This document shows, in pieces, positions 20,318 through 30,591 of a stretch of DNA of 64,000 bases (positions are counted from its first letter, which is position 1; every line of letters begins with the position of its first letter). The stretch is from Raffaelea ambrosiae (taxonomy: Eukaryota; Ascomycota; Sordariomycetes; Ophiostomatales; Ophiostomataceae). Location: assembly GCA_002778195.1 (NCBI GenBank), contig PCDI01000003.1:248001-312000 (forward strand). Reading direction: 5' to 3'. Under the pieces are notes generated by a model. The model had not been told where the DNA came from. It saw nothing but the letters and a program-made list of their open reading frames with translations, and searched no databases. The position numbers and the translations under genes are program-made.

Positions 20318-20715
20318 TGCAACATCGACAGCTGCGATCCGCCGAAAGTTTGCCACTACACAGCTCGTATGTGCAACGCCCCGTCTCAAAACCGTACGGT
20401 TTGTCTTTCTCTTTTCTTTCCTTTTTTTTCTTTTTTGGCCCTATAGTATTCTTATTCTCTCCTGCTCTCGCCAGCTAGCACAACCTTCTCTTCAGTCGTC
20501 TTGGCAGTTGGCCGGTGCAAATGTCATGAAGGCCTGGATTTGGGCGCCATCTGTGGCATGATCGCTGACCCGGCGTCGGCTGACACAGGCCTAACAGGTT
20601 TGCCGGTGATTGGTGCATGAGGCAGTGCGTGGGAGTGTCGTCCATCGGAGAGTTGACCGGGGGGGTTAAGGGAAAAACAGTCGCGGATGTAACACCCAAG
20701 GGAGAGAATCACTGA

Positions 20716-20814
20716 TTGTACTTTGTATAATTATACTTTGTATATTATACTTTGTATATTGTACTTTGTATATTGTACTTTGTATATTGTACTTTGTATA
20801 TTGTACTTTGTATA
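20716..20814. repeat. 14-bp minisatellite, seven copies
   Basis: Seven head-to-tail copies of TTGTACTTTGTATA; copies 2 and 3 have A in place of G at position 3, and one extra A separates copies 1 and 2. The array is AT-rich and lies between the Cys-rich relic and the gluconolactonase-like gene. Confidence 0.93.
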
Positions 20815-21376
20815 TTCTGTACATTGAGAGTTTATAATTTGGGAGTTATCGCGTCTTATTGGAGAGACAGGCCGTGAACAGACCAGCTGTGAAGAGACAG
20901 ATCATGTCTTTGTATTCTATTTTGGGGTCCCTTTTGAAGGCATTTCAACCCCCAAAACTAAGTGGGACTACACTCGACGCAGTTCGCCTGAGCGAGCCAA
21001 AGCCGGGGAAGTCTGAAATGACGACTCAGTCTAGGTTGCAGAAACCGGCACCGGCTTTAAAATACAATCCAAAAAAAACTTGGTCCGGCCGGCCTTTTGA
21101 TAAGAAGCGGATCAATTGCGCGAGGCAAACCCCGGGGAAGTCTCCCCCCCAAAGGAGGGGTAGTTTGCATCCTCCGGGGCATCGTGGAGACAAGGGCGGC
21201 CTGAGGAGACGTCGACATCTGACGATCAACGTTTTCGTAATTCATACACTTTCGGCAGAACAAAACACCTTGCATAGCCACGACCGAGCGTTCTGGTCGT
21301 GTTCCATTCTTGGCAGTTCTCCGCAATTCTCGGTTCGTAGATCGCCGCTTTGAGGGGTATTTGGATTTTGTTCATT

Positions 21377-23184
21377 ATGGCAGGCTCTTCTTCTTCTTCA
21401 CAGGGCCGGGAAAAGCCAGTCACTTCGCCGCCGCCGCAAGCATCCGACACACCGCATCCCCCGAGCAAGCTTCCTCAAATCATGGCTATTCTTGTTGTCG
21501 TGGTGGCCGCTGCAGTGGCCTTTGCCCAGTCTGGGCTTTCCGCATTCACGCCGTCCAAGGCGGCACGAGGAGCGGGCATCCCGTCCACGGCGCAGTTCAT
21601 TGACCAGAAGAGCTTCAATGTCTTGGCTGCTGTCCCGCCTCCCTATGTGTTCAACGGGAGTTCTGTGAGTACAGCGTGTGGTCCGTTGCTAGCCATGGCA
21701 CTATCCTTTGCTCACCATCTGGCAGCCATTTGTGCCCCCTGGACATACCATGGAATCTCTGAAGGCCAAGCCCTTCCACATCTATGACGATGCCTTCCTG
21801 GACATTCTCGGCGCGCACCCGACATTGGCACTGATCGCCAAGAGCGAATCGGATCCTCTGTTCCACGAGGCCTTTGTTTGGTACGTCCCCGGCATCTTTT
21901 TTTTTCGGTCCGTCCCATTCTAACCTACCCCAGGGCCAAGGACACGGACGAGTTCTTCTTTGCCCAGAATGCAGGCGCAAGAGCGGCCGGGACGGGCTTG
22001 AAAAAGACAAGCATCGTCCAGAAGATCTCGCTCACCGAGGCCGCCAGTGTGGCGGCGGCAGGAGAAACCGGCCAATATGTGGCGGTGACGACCGTGGACT
22101 CCTCGTCGCCGGTGCTCAATCCCAATGGTATCCAGCTGCTTTCTACATGTCTGGGTCTTGCTTCCTGCAGCGTTTCTGTGCTGACAACGTCCAGGCGCGA
22201 CAAACTTCCGTGGCAAGCTGCTATTCGCTGCGGAGGGACAGGGCGACGATCTCACGTCATCCCTCACTGCCCTGGATCCTAGCCCTCCCTACAACACTAC
22301 AGGTAAGCTTTATGGGGAGTGCCATCAAGAGGACTGAAATAGATTGCGCTAACCTTGCAAAAATGGGGCTGGCCTTGATTGGTATGCAGTCCTGGTCAAC
22401 AACTTTTTTGGTCGCCAGTTCAGCTCTTTGAACGACCTGGCTGTGCACCCAATCAGCCACGATGTCTACTTTACGGACACCTTGTACGGCTACCTGCAGG
22501 ACTTCCGTCCTGCACCTGGTCTGCGCAACCAGGTCTACCGCTGGAACGAGGCCACTGGTGCGGTCACGGTTGTGGCGGACGGCTTTGTCCTGCCGAACGG
22601 TAAGCGCCCTGGAACCTTTCTGGTGGAATTGAAAGACCCCGGTTCTCACGATTGGTCCAGGCTTTACATTCTCGCATGATGGCAAGCATGCCTACGTCAC
22701 GGACACGGGCGCCCATCACGGCTTCTATGGCTTGAACCTCTCTGACCCGGCATCCATGTACGTTGGCATGGCCCATGATCAAATATTGACGGAGCCAAGA
22801 AGGTGCACTGACAGTTCGATAGCTATCGGTATGACGTTCTCAAAGACGGCACTTTGGAGAACCGCAAAACATTCGCCTACATTGACTCCAGCGTTCCGGA
22901 CGGTATGGTTTCCCCCCAATGGCCGCTGCAATCCAACAACTCCGAGTACTGACCATGAGTGACCAGGCGTCCATTGCGACACAAAGGGCAACGTGTACGC
23001 GGGCGTGGGCGACGGCATCGCAGTCTGGAACCCGTCTGGCACCCTTCTGGGCAAGATCTTCCTTGGGACCGGCTCAGCCAACTTCCAGTGGGCCAGCGGT
23101 GGCCGGATGGTGATTGGAGCCGAGACGGAGCTGTATTATGTGACCATGGCAGCCTCGGGCAACCTCGTGGAATCAGAGCTGTGA
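21377..23184 (+). CDS. SMP-30/gluconolactonase-like secreted or anchored protein
   Basis: Eight exons: 21377-21664, 21726-21880, 21934-22127, 22195-22302, 22390-22599, 22661-22757, 22823-22902 and 22967-23184, total 449 aa. All seven introns are GT-AG, 53-87 bp, and splice in frame. The protein has a hydrophobic segment MAILVVVVAAAVAFAQSG preceded by a 35-residue Ser/Pro-rich stretch; translation could instead start at 21482, making this a signal peptide. The rest is a six-bladed propeller typical of SMP-30/gluconolactonase/LRE proteins: LFHEAFVWAKDTDEFFFAQN, LLFAAEGQGDD, SSLNDLAVHPISHDVYFTDT, FTFSHDGKHAYVTDTG and GVHCDTKGNVYAGVGDGIAV. These coordinate a metal ion in blades 1-3. Fungal relatives are lactonases or esterases of unknown substrate. 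Confidence 0.85.
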
Positions 23185-23620
23185 AGAAGTTGGCCTTTTT
23201 TATGTTTTGGTTTTTTTTCCGCTTACTTCAAACAAAGCCATGCGTCCAAAAGAGGTCATTATTTTCATGGCGGAACATGATTGGGTCTGGTCCGGCACTC
23301 CGTAGTCACACAGCATTCATGATGAAACCGTAATGGGAATAAGAATGCGAAAGTGAAAAGTCGGCGTTTCGTTGTCAATCCGGGGTGTCAATTTCATGAT
23401 GAATATAAAAGAAGAAAGAAATCCCGTTTCGAAAGAGATGGACAAGAAGACCATAGTCATTTTCTCCTTCAGTTCTGCTCCAACCTTGTTTCAAGTATTG
23501 GGTTGCTAACCCGCGTATTTGACGTTGTTGTTTCTGCATTCTTGTTCCCGTTTTGCGCTTGTTTGCTACTGCGATAACACCACACCTCGAGACCACACAA
23601 CGTTTGCATTTATGCGCACC

Positions 23621-25063
23621 ATGGCCGAAGAGGACAATGTGTGTCAGTTTGTCGGCGAGCCCATGTCCGACATTGCTGGCATTGGGGTATGTCGAGGCTG
23701 TACCTTAGCACCGTGGTCAGGCCCTTGATAGTTATTGACCGTGTTAGATTCTGGTGGGCTTCACCGGCCAGGCCGTTCTCTCCTTGGGTCTTTCTCTGTG
23801 GGTTTTCTTCCTGTCGCGCCATGGCAAGCTGGACAAGGCCTTGCACGACGAAGATTCAGACGAGCTTGCCATTGAAATGAAACGGCTGGACATGGTCCAA
23901 GACATCCTCATGATTGGCAATGACATCCAGATGATGACAGGTGCGGTTTCTGCTGGCCCTGTCCACAAGAAACGACCGGCTGTGGTGTCAATTGCAATGT
24001 CCCGCTGACGTCTCGTTGCAGGGATTGCTCTGATGATCACGGCGTACGCCTACGGCGAACACATTGACGTGTACCATTTGCATCTCATCTACGATACCGT
24101 CAGCCTCGTTGGGCACGTAGGGCCCCGTTCCGACTGATTCTGTCACCAGAACTGCTCTAGCTAACACTTCTCGTCCTTTTTTTTTTTTTTCAATACAGTG
24201 TTTCCAGCGCGGCCGCTCTTGTCTGCTACACATTTTGCCAGGCACGGAATACAGAGTACCGCAAACGACGCGAGGGTCATGGGCGTTCTGAGCTGTTCGG
24301 CATCGAGGAAGGGTCTGACACGAGACATCAGCCGTCTGCCCCGGAACAGCTCTTTCGCCAGCTGCTCCGCCTCGTCCTGCCGAGCGTCCAGCAGAACCCC
24401 ATTCTGCGAAAGTTTTGCTTGTCAGGGCGGTACCGCGTCACCTACACCTTTGTCGCCTTTTACGTGGCCCTGACCGTCGTCCTGGCCCAGCAGCTGAACG
24501 CGTGGGACTGGCAGGTCGACGGGCGCTGCTACGACACGTCGGGCACCACCGCGCCAGGCGCCGCGCATCCCCGCGCGGACCGCACCTACGTCAGCATCAC
24601 CTGCGGCTGGATGGTCGCCGTGATGCTGTTTGCCGTCTTTGGCGGGGCCCGCCTGCGGCGCGGGATCCTGCTCGCCGCGTTCGTGCAGTTCCCTGTGCAC
24701 CTGTACATGATGCTGGCCCTGCGCACGGCCAACCAGGGACGGCTGGGCGTCACGGCCGAGGAGGCGGCCGCTGCGGGTGCGGACGAGCGCTCCGAAGCGA
24801 GCGAAAACGAGTGGGACTTTGGGCAGACGACGGCCGTTCTGCTCCTGGGCGTGGCCATTGGCGAGTTCTTGGCAAAGAGCTTCGAGCTGTACCGGTTCGA
24901 GCGGAAGATCAAGCGGCGGCAAAGAGGCGTCGGCGCGCGCGAGCTGCTCCGGCCAGACGAGCGGGACGAACAGCAGCAGCCGCTCCGACAGACGGTGACG
25001 GAAGAGCCCACCAAGAGGCCGGCGACATCGGCACAGGAGGGCCGAGCCGGACGAGGGCGCTGA
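23621..25063 (+). CDS. Multi-pass membrane protein of unknown function
   Basis: Four exons, 23621-23686, 23748-23940, 24022-24112 and 24199-25063, giving 404 aa; an ATG at 23612 would add three residues. Hydrophobic segments include LVGFTGQAVLSLGLSLWVFF, the conserved-looking NDIQMMTGIALMITAYAYG and YHLHLIYDTVSLVGVSSAAA, VTYTFVAFYVALTVVLAQQL and VAVMLFAVFGGARL. A hydrophilic, charged C-terminus follows. It belongs to a family common in Pezizomycotina and usually annotated only as a hypothetical integral membrane protein. The third intron (24113-24198) has a GC donor (GG|GCACGT) and is the only splice choice I found that joins LVG to VSSAAAL. The topology suggests about seven helices. No enzymatic motif is visible. 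Confidence 0.8.
24113..24198 (+). other. GC-AG intron in the membrane-protein gene
   Basis: The donor is GG|GCACGT and the acceptor caatacag follows a long T tract. The GT four bases later (CAC|GTAGGG) puts the next exon out of frame, so the GC donor is favoured. Confidence 0.65.
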
Positions 25064-25380
25064 GGGCCTCTTGGCTAGACAGTCTCGCAGCACGATGTTT
25101 TTTTGCGACTTTTTTTTTTTTTTTTTCCTCTCTTGGTTCCTTGGCCACAAAATCCATCGCGCAGTTTGATTTCCAAATCAATTCTCGTCATCAGAATACA
25201 TGTATGTAAGAGCTTCTTTTTTTTTTCTTTCTTTTTTTTTTCTCTCATTTCATATTATGCTCTGTTTCATGGAGTACCCCGTTTCCATGCGTCATGTGGT
25301 TACCGTATCGTATGCAAGTGCTCTTCCTATGGAATATTTTTTTTTTTTTGCTTTTTTTTCCTTTTTTTCCCTCCTCATCT

Positions 25381-26595
25381 TCACGACGCAGCTGTCCGTG
25401 ACCGCGCGCCCAGTACGGCTTTCCCTACGCTGCTGTCGTGGGCCTTGCCCAGCTCGCCCGTGATCCACGCGCCAATGTCGGCCATGGCGTCCAGGTCCAC
25501 GCCCGTGTCCATGCCCAGGCTCTCCAGAAAGTACACCATGTTCTCCGTCGCCACATTGCCCGTGGCCCCCGGGCTGTAGGGGCAGCCGCCCAGCCCGCCG
25601 ACGGCGCTGTCGAAGATGCGGATGCCGTGCTCCAGCGAGATGGCCGTGTTGACCAGCGCCTGGCCGTAGGTGTCGTGGAAGTGCATGGCCACGTCCTCGT
25701 GGCGGATGCCCGCGGCTGTCACGCACCGCAGCAGCTCCTTGGTGCGGGGCGCCGTGCCCATGCCGGTGGTGTCGCCCAGCGAGATCTCGTCGGCGCCCAT
25801 CTCGAGCAGGTCGGTGGCGATGTCGGCCACCTTGCGCGGGTCGACGTCGTAGCCCTCAAAGGGGCAGCCGAGCACGACAGAGATGTAGGCGCGCACGCGC
25901 AGGGGCGGGTCGTTGGACTCTTTGGCGGTGCGGATCACGTCGCGGAAGCGCTCGAGGGACGTGGCAATGTCGCAGTTGAGGTTCTTGCGCGAGAAGGACT
26001 CGGAGGCCGCGGCAAACACGGCGAGCTCGACGGCCGGCGGGTACGAGGTGGCGCTCGACGGCCGGGACGCGGTGGGCGGGGGCGGCGGGAGGTCGGCCAC
26101 GAAGGCGTCGGGGTGCGCCTGGAGGATGGCGGAGGCATCGCCGAGGCCCCTGGTGTTGGGCACGAGAAAGGCATAGGAGATGGGCACGGGCGACGAGATC
26201 TTGTGCTCGAGGATGTGCTGGAGAATGTCGGACGAGTTGGCCATCTGCGGGACCCATTTGGGCGCCACAAACGAGCCGGCCTCAATGGTCGAGAGGCCCG
26301 TCTTGGCCAGCCGCTCAATCAGCTCGATCTTGGTCGCCAGCGGGATCGTCTTCTTCTCGTTCTGGAGGCCGTCGCGCGGGCCCACCTCGACAATCTTGAC
26401 TTGGTTGCCCGAGGGCGGCGGCGCTGCAGCCGCGGAGGATGCGCCACCAGGAGGAGCCGAGGCCGAGGCCGAGGCCCCGACGGATGGTCGGCGCTGGGAT
26501 GTCGTGAAGCTGCGCAGGCCGTGTGGTGGTCGCCGGCAGCAGCGACGGGTCGAGAGGCGGGCAATTGGCCCGGCTGGGAACTTCATGGTGGGCAT
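25381..26595 (-). CDS. Hydroxymethylglutaryl-CoA lyase, mitochondrial
   Basis: Intronless 404-aa enzyme that cleaves HMG-CoA to acetoacetate and acetyl-CoA, the last step of leucine breakdown. Residues 1-40 are Arg/Ser-rich without acids (ARLSTRRCCRRPPHGLRSFT), a typical mitochondrial presequence. The TIM-barrel core contains VEVGPRDGLQNEKKTIP (catalytic Arg/Asp, about 70-86), SFVAPKWVPQMA, the two metal-ligand histidines in MHFHDTYGQ (about 304-312) and the mobile cysteine loop GGLGGCPYSPGATGN (about 333-347). A Pro/Ser-rich insert at about 168-188 (DLPPPPPTASRPSSATSY) lies between two barrel elements and is absent from usual members. The start at 26595 keeps the presequence; 26586 is an equal alternative. 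A decayed relative lies at 53270-53495. Confidence 0.92.
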   Translation of the reverse strand: MPTMKFPAGPIARLSTRRCCRRPPHGLRSFTTSQRRPSVGASASASAPPGGASSAAAAPPPSGNQVKIVEVGPRDGLQNEKKTIPLATKIELIERLAKTGLSTIEAGSFVAPKWVPQMANSSDILQHILEHKISSPVPISYAFLVPNTRGLGDASAILQAHPDAFVADLPPPPPTASRPSSATSYPPAVELAVFAAASESFSRKNLNCDIATSLERFRDVIRTAKESNDPPLRVRAYISVVLGCPFEGYDVDPRKVADIATDLLEMGADEISLGDTTGMGTAPRTKELLRCVTAAGIRHEDVAMHFHDTYGQALVNTAISLEHGIRIFDSAVGGLGGCPYSPGATGNVATENMVYFLESLGMDTGVDLDAMADIGAWITGELGKAHDSSVGKAVLGARSRTAAS

Positions 26596-26689
26596 AGAAT
26601 CCGGCAATGTCGGGAAAAAAAACGACACGCACGATGAACTGGTCGAAGAAAAAAAAGGAGTGCCGGCAAGGAGATGTTCATGACACAAG

Positions 26690-27641
26690 GTCGGCTTAAA
26701 TTATCCGCTGCTTTCGGCTCTGCCTCCGCATTTACCCCACGTGACGGTTTTGGCGGGCAGTTGCGGGCAATAGTGTCCGGGTCCAGTGGTCAGACAGTTG
26801 GGCTCCCCCACAATTTTGGCGTGTAAGTCGCCCAGGCCATGACAATCACCTCAATGGTCACTGGTTATCAGGAACCGGCACTGGCTGTGACTGGCCGCTG
26901 CTGGCCGACTTGTTCTAGAAGCCATTCCCTTTTGCTTGTAAGAAAAAAAAATGCCTGCAGGCTGCTATCGGCCATCTCGATCGTACAACCCCAGTCTGCC
27001 GTGCGTAAGCACCGTCCTATTCTGCACTTCCTGCTATGACGCAATGCGACACGGTTCAGCCCGCACTGGATTTGGAACCAAAAACGGAAAGACAGCTGTC
27101 AGAACAGCATACCACCGTGGCGTTTCCCGTATCCATCGTTTTCTGCTCCCCGGACCCCCCGTGCGATAACCTTGCAGAGCAAACTGCACAGTGGCATTCT
27201 AATTGGTATCAGTCTACCCAAGAAGTCCAGCCAGAGGCTGTATTATGCTCAGTTCAGGTTTCGCCAGAGCGTGTCAAAGGGTGCTGTCGTGTCGTGGCAG
27301 TGCCCCACTCTAACCGTCCCTCGCACCAATCATGGTGGTCTGGGTCCAGCCTTGTGAGCAGGTACAACGGCTTGTCTTGTTCCAGTCCATCTGTCGTGCT
27401 TCGATCTTTTCTGTTGCGTGCTCTCCAACCAAACTGTTGTCTCTCCAAAGAGTCGGTGTAGCTTTTTGGAGGCTATTTTTTCATGTTGATAGATAAAGAC
27501 GAGGCCGTCACTGCGTAGAGGTTCCTATTCAAGCTGTGATCTTTCCTGTAGCTCCTTATCTCATGCAAATTCTCGGCTTTGCCTTCAGCGGAGCAAAGAG
27601 TTTCCAACCAATCCATCTAGAAATACCAGCAGCCGTCCCGG
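26690..27641. other. Intergenic region, no gene seen
   Basis: About 950 bp between divergent genes for HMG-CoA lyase and the CorA-like protein. Open frames here are short, conflict with one another and carry no motif. Confidence 0.5.
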
Positions 27642-30282
27642 ATGGAGGGCTCTATCCAAAACAACAGTGGCCCGACCGCCAGACCGCCAATGGAGCCGTC
27701 TGCCTCAACCCCCCTGCCAAATCGACCAGCCCAGGGACCGATGAGCCCCGAACCGTTCCAGCCCAGGAGGACTGTCAGTTTCAGTGGCGCCAGCACCAGC
27801 AGTAGCAGGAGAGACAGCGCATCGACAACGACCAGGTCTCAGAATCAAAGAGGCGGCTTCCTACACACCATCTCCAGTCTTCCCGTGACAGAAGCACCGC
27901 CAGTGTCACGGCCCGTTTTCACCTACTACCACCAGCCACAGAAGAAGGCAACATATGTTGTCCGCCCCAGCACAACCGTGATCGACATCGACTCCAATGG
28001 AAATCCCACGCTCTACCCTCGAGTTGTCGAGGGCGATTGTCCCGGCGAAGGCCGAGGTTGTGGTGCCCAGATCTGTCCCGAAGACAGCATCTCGTACCTA
28101 CCTGATGACTTGCCCCTGTCAGCTCTACCCCCGGGAGGCGTCCGTGTTGTTTTGCGTGAGATCTCCTTGGCCACGGCATGGAATATGACCAACATCGCTG
28201 CCGGTAACATCCGCGGTCCTTCTGTTGTCGAAGAAGGGGCAGACGAAATTGCTTTCGGCAAGATACCGTCTCTTGCAACGCGGTCCGTGGAGTTGCCACA
28301 GGTCCCGGCAACGCCTGCTCCAGCAGAGCTACGAGAAGGTGCCGATACAAACGACTTCATGCGAACCACGCTCGCGTCTCTTGAGGATCAGATCAAGAGG
28401 CGTATTTTGAACTTGCATACAAGGCAGTTCAGCATGCGCCATCTCCAGGCACTCTTGAGGGAGGGAGCACCACCCTCCGGACGCCGTGAACCACGATCAG
28501 GGCTGCCCGGCGGCGATAGACGGCCAAGTCCCAGAACCTCAATCTTTATCCTCCAGTCTCCCATCTACAAGGACATCATGCCCGAGGGAACAGCCCTGCC
28601 CCATGCCATTCGCCTCGGCTTGGATCCACTGCTCTCACCTAGCTGGTCCTTTTCTGAAGCACTAAACGCTTCCGGCATCACCATGACGGAAGCCAATGCG
28701 TTGGTCAAAGTTGAACACCGGACCGGTGGTCGGTCCATTGGTGAGTGCCAAAACTCCGGCATGCATCCATGGGGTGGCTAAGATTGAAGGAGCTGACCTC
28801 GTCTTGTCAGTGTTCTGCTGTTTTCCTGCCATGTGCACCGAAGTCCGGGCCAATGGTAAAATCAACGAAGAAGATGCCCTGTCACCAGCACTCCGTGCCT
28901 TTGAGGACTGCCTCCTCTCGCCACAGAGCTCCACAAAGCTCATGAATCTGTTTGGTCGGGCCCGTGGCGTGGCTGTTGCCGTGGAGAGCGCAAAGCTGGG
29001 CAGTCGCCTCGTGATTCTAGACCTGATGCGGGCTATTATGAACATCTGGGACGGCTACGTGGTGGCTACCAATGCCAACTCGATCGAGACGAATCCATTG
29101 ACACTGGAAGAAGGCCGCCTGAGTCAGTTGAGAGACGACATCAATCACAGCAAACGCATTGCCGCCAATATTCGCGACAGCGGCGCCTGTCTCCGCTATC
29201 TCGTGGAGACCATTGAGCGCGACGTCCAGAAAGCTGCGACAATGCCGCCTCCTCAGCGCTCCACAGACGTCGCGGACCAAGGCGCATGGGGGGCTTTGGA
29301 GCATGAACTGCTAGCCCTGAACGGCGAGCTCCAGTCCCAAGCCCAGGACATCCTTGACCGGGCCACGCGTAACATGACATCGTACAGCGCTTGCCTTGGC
29401 GAGGCCGAGGGCAAAAACGCAACGCGGCTGACCCTGGTGGCTGCTGTCTTTCTGCCTCTCAGCCTGTCCTCGTCGCTGATGTCCATGAATACACATGCCT
29501 GGGAGATCGGCTCCATGTGGGTCGACTGGGTCGGCCTCTCCATGGTGCTGGCCGTTCTTCTGTTTCTTCTTCATGTTGCTGTCAAGATGGCCGACAATGC
29601 AGCGGCTGGCGCGCCGGCTCGGGAGAATGCCCTGTTTGCCCGTCTGACGTCTTCGGTCAAGGAGTTCGAGGGCCTGGTGATGCGGTTCATCGCTGTAGCC
29701 GTCAGCGGTGGTCTGTTCTACGCCCTTGTGACGCAGAAGAACTACCGCATCAATGCATGGCTGTGCAGCATCCTGGTCGCTTTGTCCATTCTCATCCTCG
29801 TGTTCTTCAACGCCCATCGGCTGCGGGGCATCTGGCATCAGGCAAAGCAGGCCGTGCAACTCACCAGTTTCTTCAAAATCATCAGTTGGACGGGCATGGC
29901 ACTCGACGGGTCCGATGTCCTGTTGCGCCAGTACGCCAAGGGAAAGCTCACCGCCTTCCTATTCTCATACAATGGGTGGCGCGTCGTGGAGGCACTGGCG
30001 TATTTCGGCCCGCTGCGTCGCTGGATCATCGAAAAGAAGCTTCTCATACTGTTTCTGCTATACAAAGAGGACCGCCATGCCGAAACCCTGCGCATACTGC
30101 GCCGCATGTCCGCCCAGGACGAAAATGTGGAAGCCATGCTGAAGGAGCTGATCGAAGACCTGCAGAAGCTCTCTGGGCAGCAACTGCATGTTCCCAGCTC
30201 GAGAGCCAATGGCGCCCGGAGGGACACGGCCACGGTCGCCGCGAGACCAGCTGTGTCAGGTCCGGCACCCGTGCGTGCTTGA
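27642..30282 (+). CDS. CorA-like (Mg2+ transporter-like) membrane protein
   Basis: Two exons, 27642-28740 and 28811-30282, 856 aa; the 70-bp intron is GT-AG, phase 1. The N-terminal 100 residues are Ser/Pro-rich and disordered. A soluble domain follows with a coiled region (about 370-560) leading into RLTLVAAVFLPLSLSSSLMS, which corresponds to the CorA pore helix. The diagnostic GMN tripeptide of CorA channels is SMN here (LMSMNTHAW, about 588). Further hydrophobic segments at about 603-626, 659-675 and 681-700 make four, where CorA has two. Fungal CorA-like proteins often carry such extensions; ion transport is possible but unproven, and the GMN change argues for altered selectivity or loss of transport. 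The C-terminus is basic and cytoplasmic by inference. Confidence 0.75.
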
Positions 30283-30591
30283 TTGTGATGGATAGACACT
30301 CACATAAGCTTCTTTTTCGTGTGAAGACAGCGTCAACTTTTTTTTTTTTTTTAATTGTTCTGTCATTAGAAAGTCTGCTCTTCTTCGGAAGTCGCGATAA
30401 GCGGACCCATTCTTATTACACCGGTGGCGGCGGGGTTCAAAATGTCCCCGTAACGCCACATCCCATCGCTCCTTCCTGTCTTGCCAGGGTTTTGTGATAT
30501 TTCAGCATCTGAGTTTACTTCTCTCTTTAAAAACACAACAAACTGATTGGGTCCCACCCGGTTCTCCTAGCAGCAAGTAACAGACTACACG

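Noticed and set aside
20859..21353. Plus-strand 164-codon open frame next to the minisatellite
   Set aside because: Basic, repetitive Pro/Gly/Lys content without a domain; an overlapping minus frame looks equally (un)convincing.
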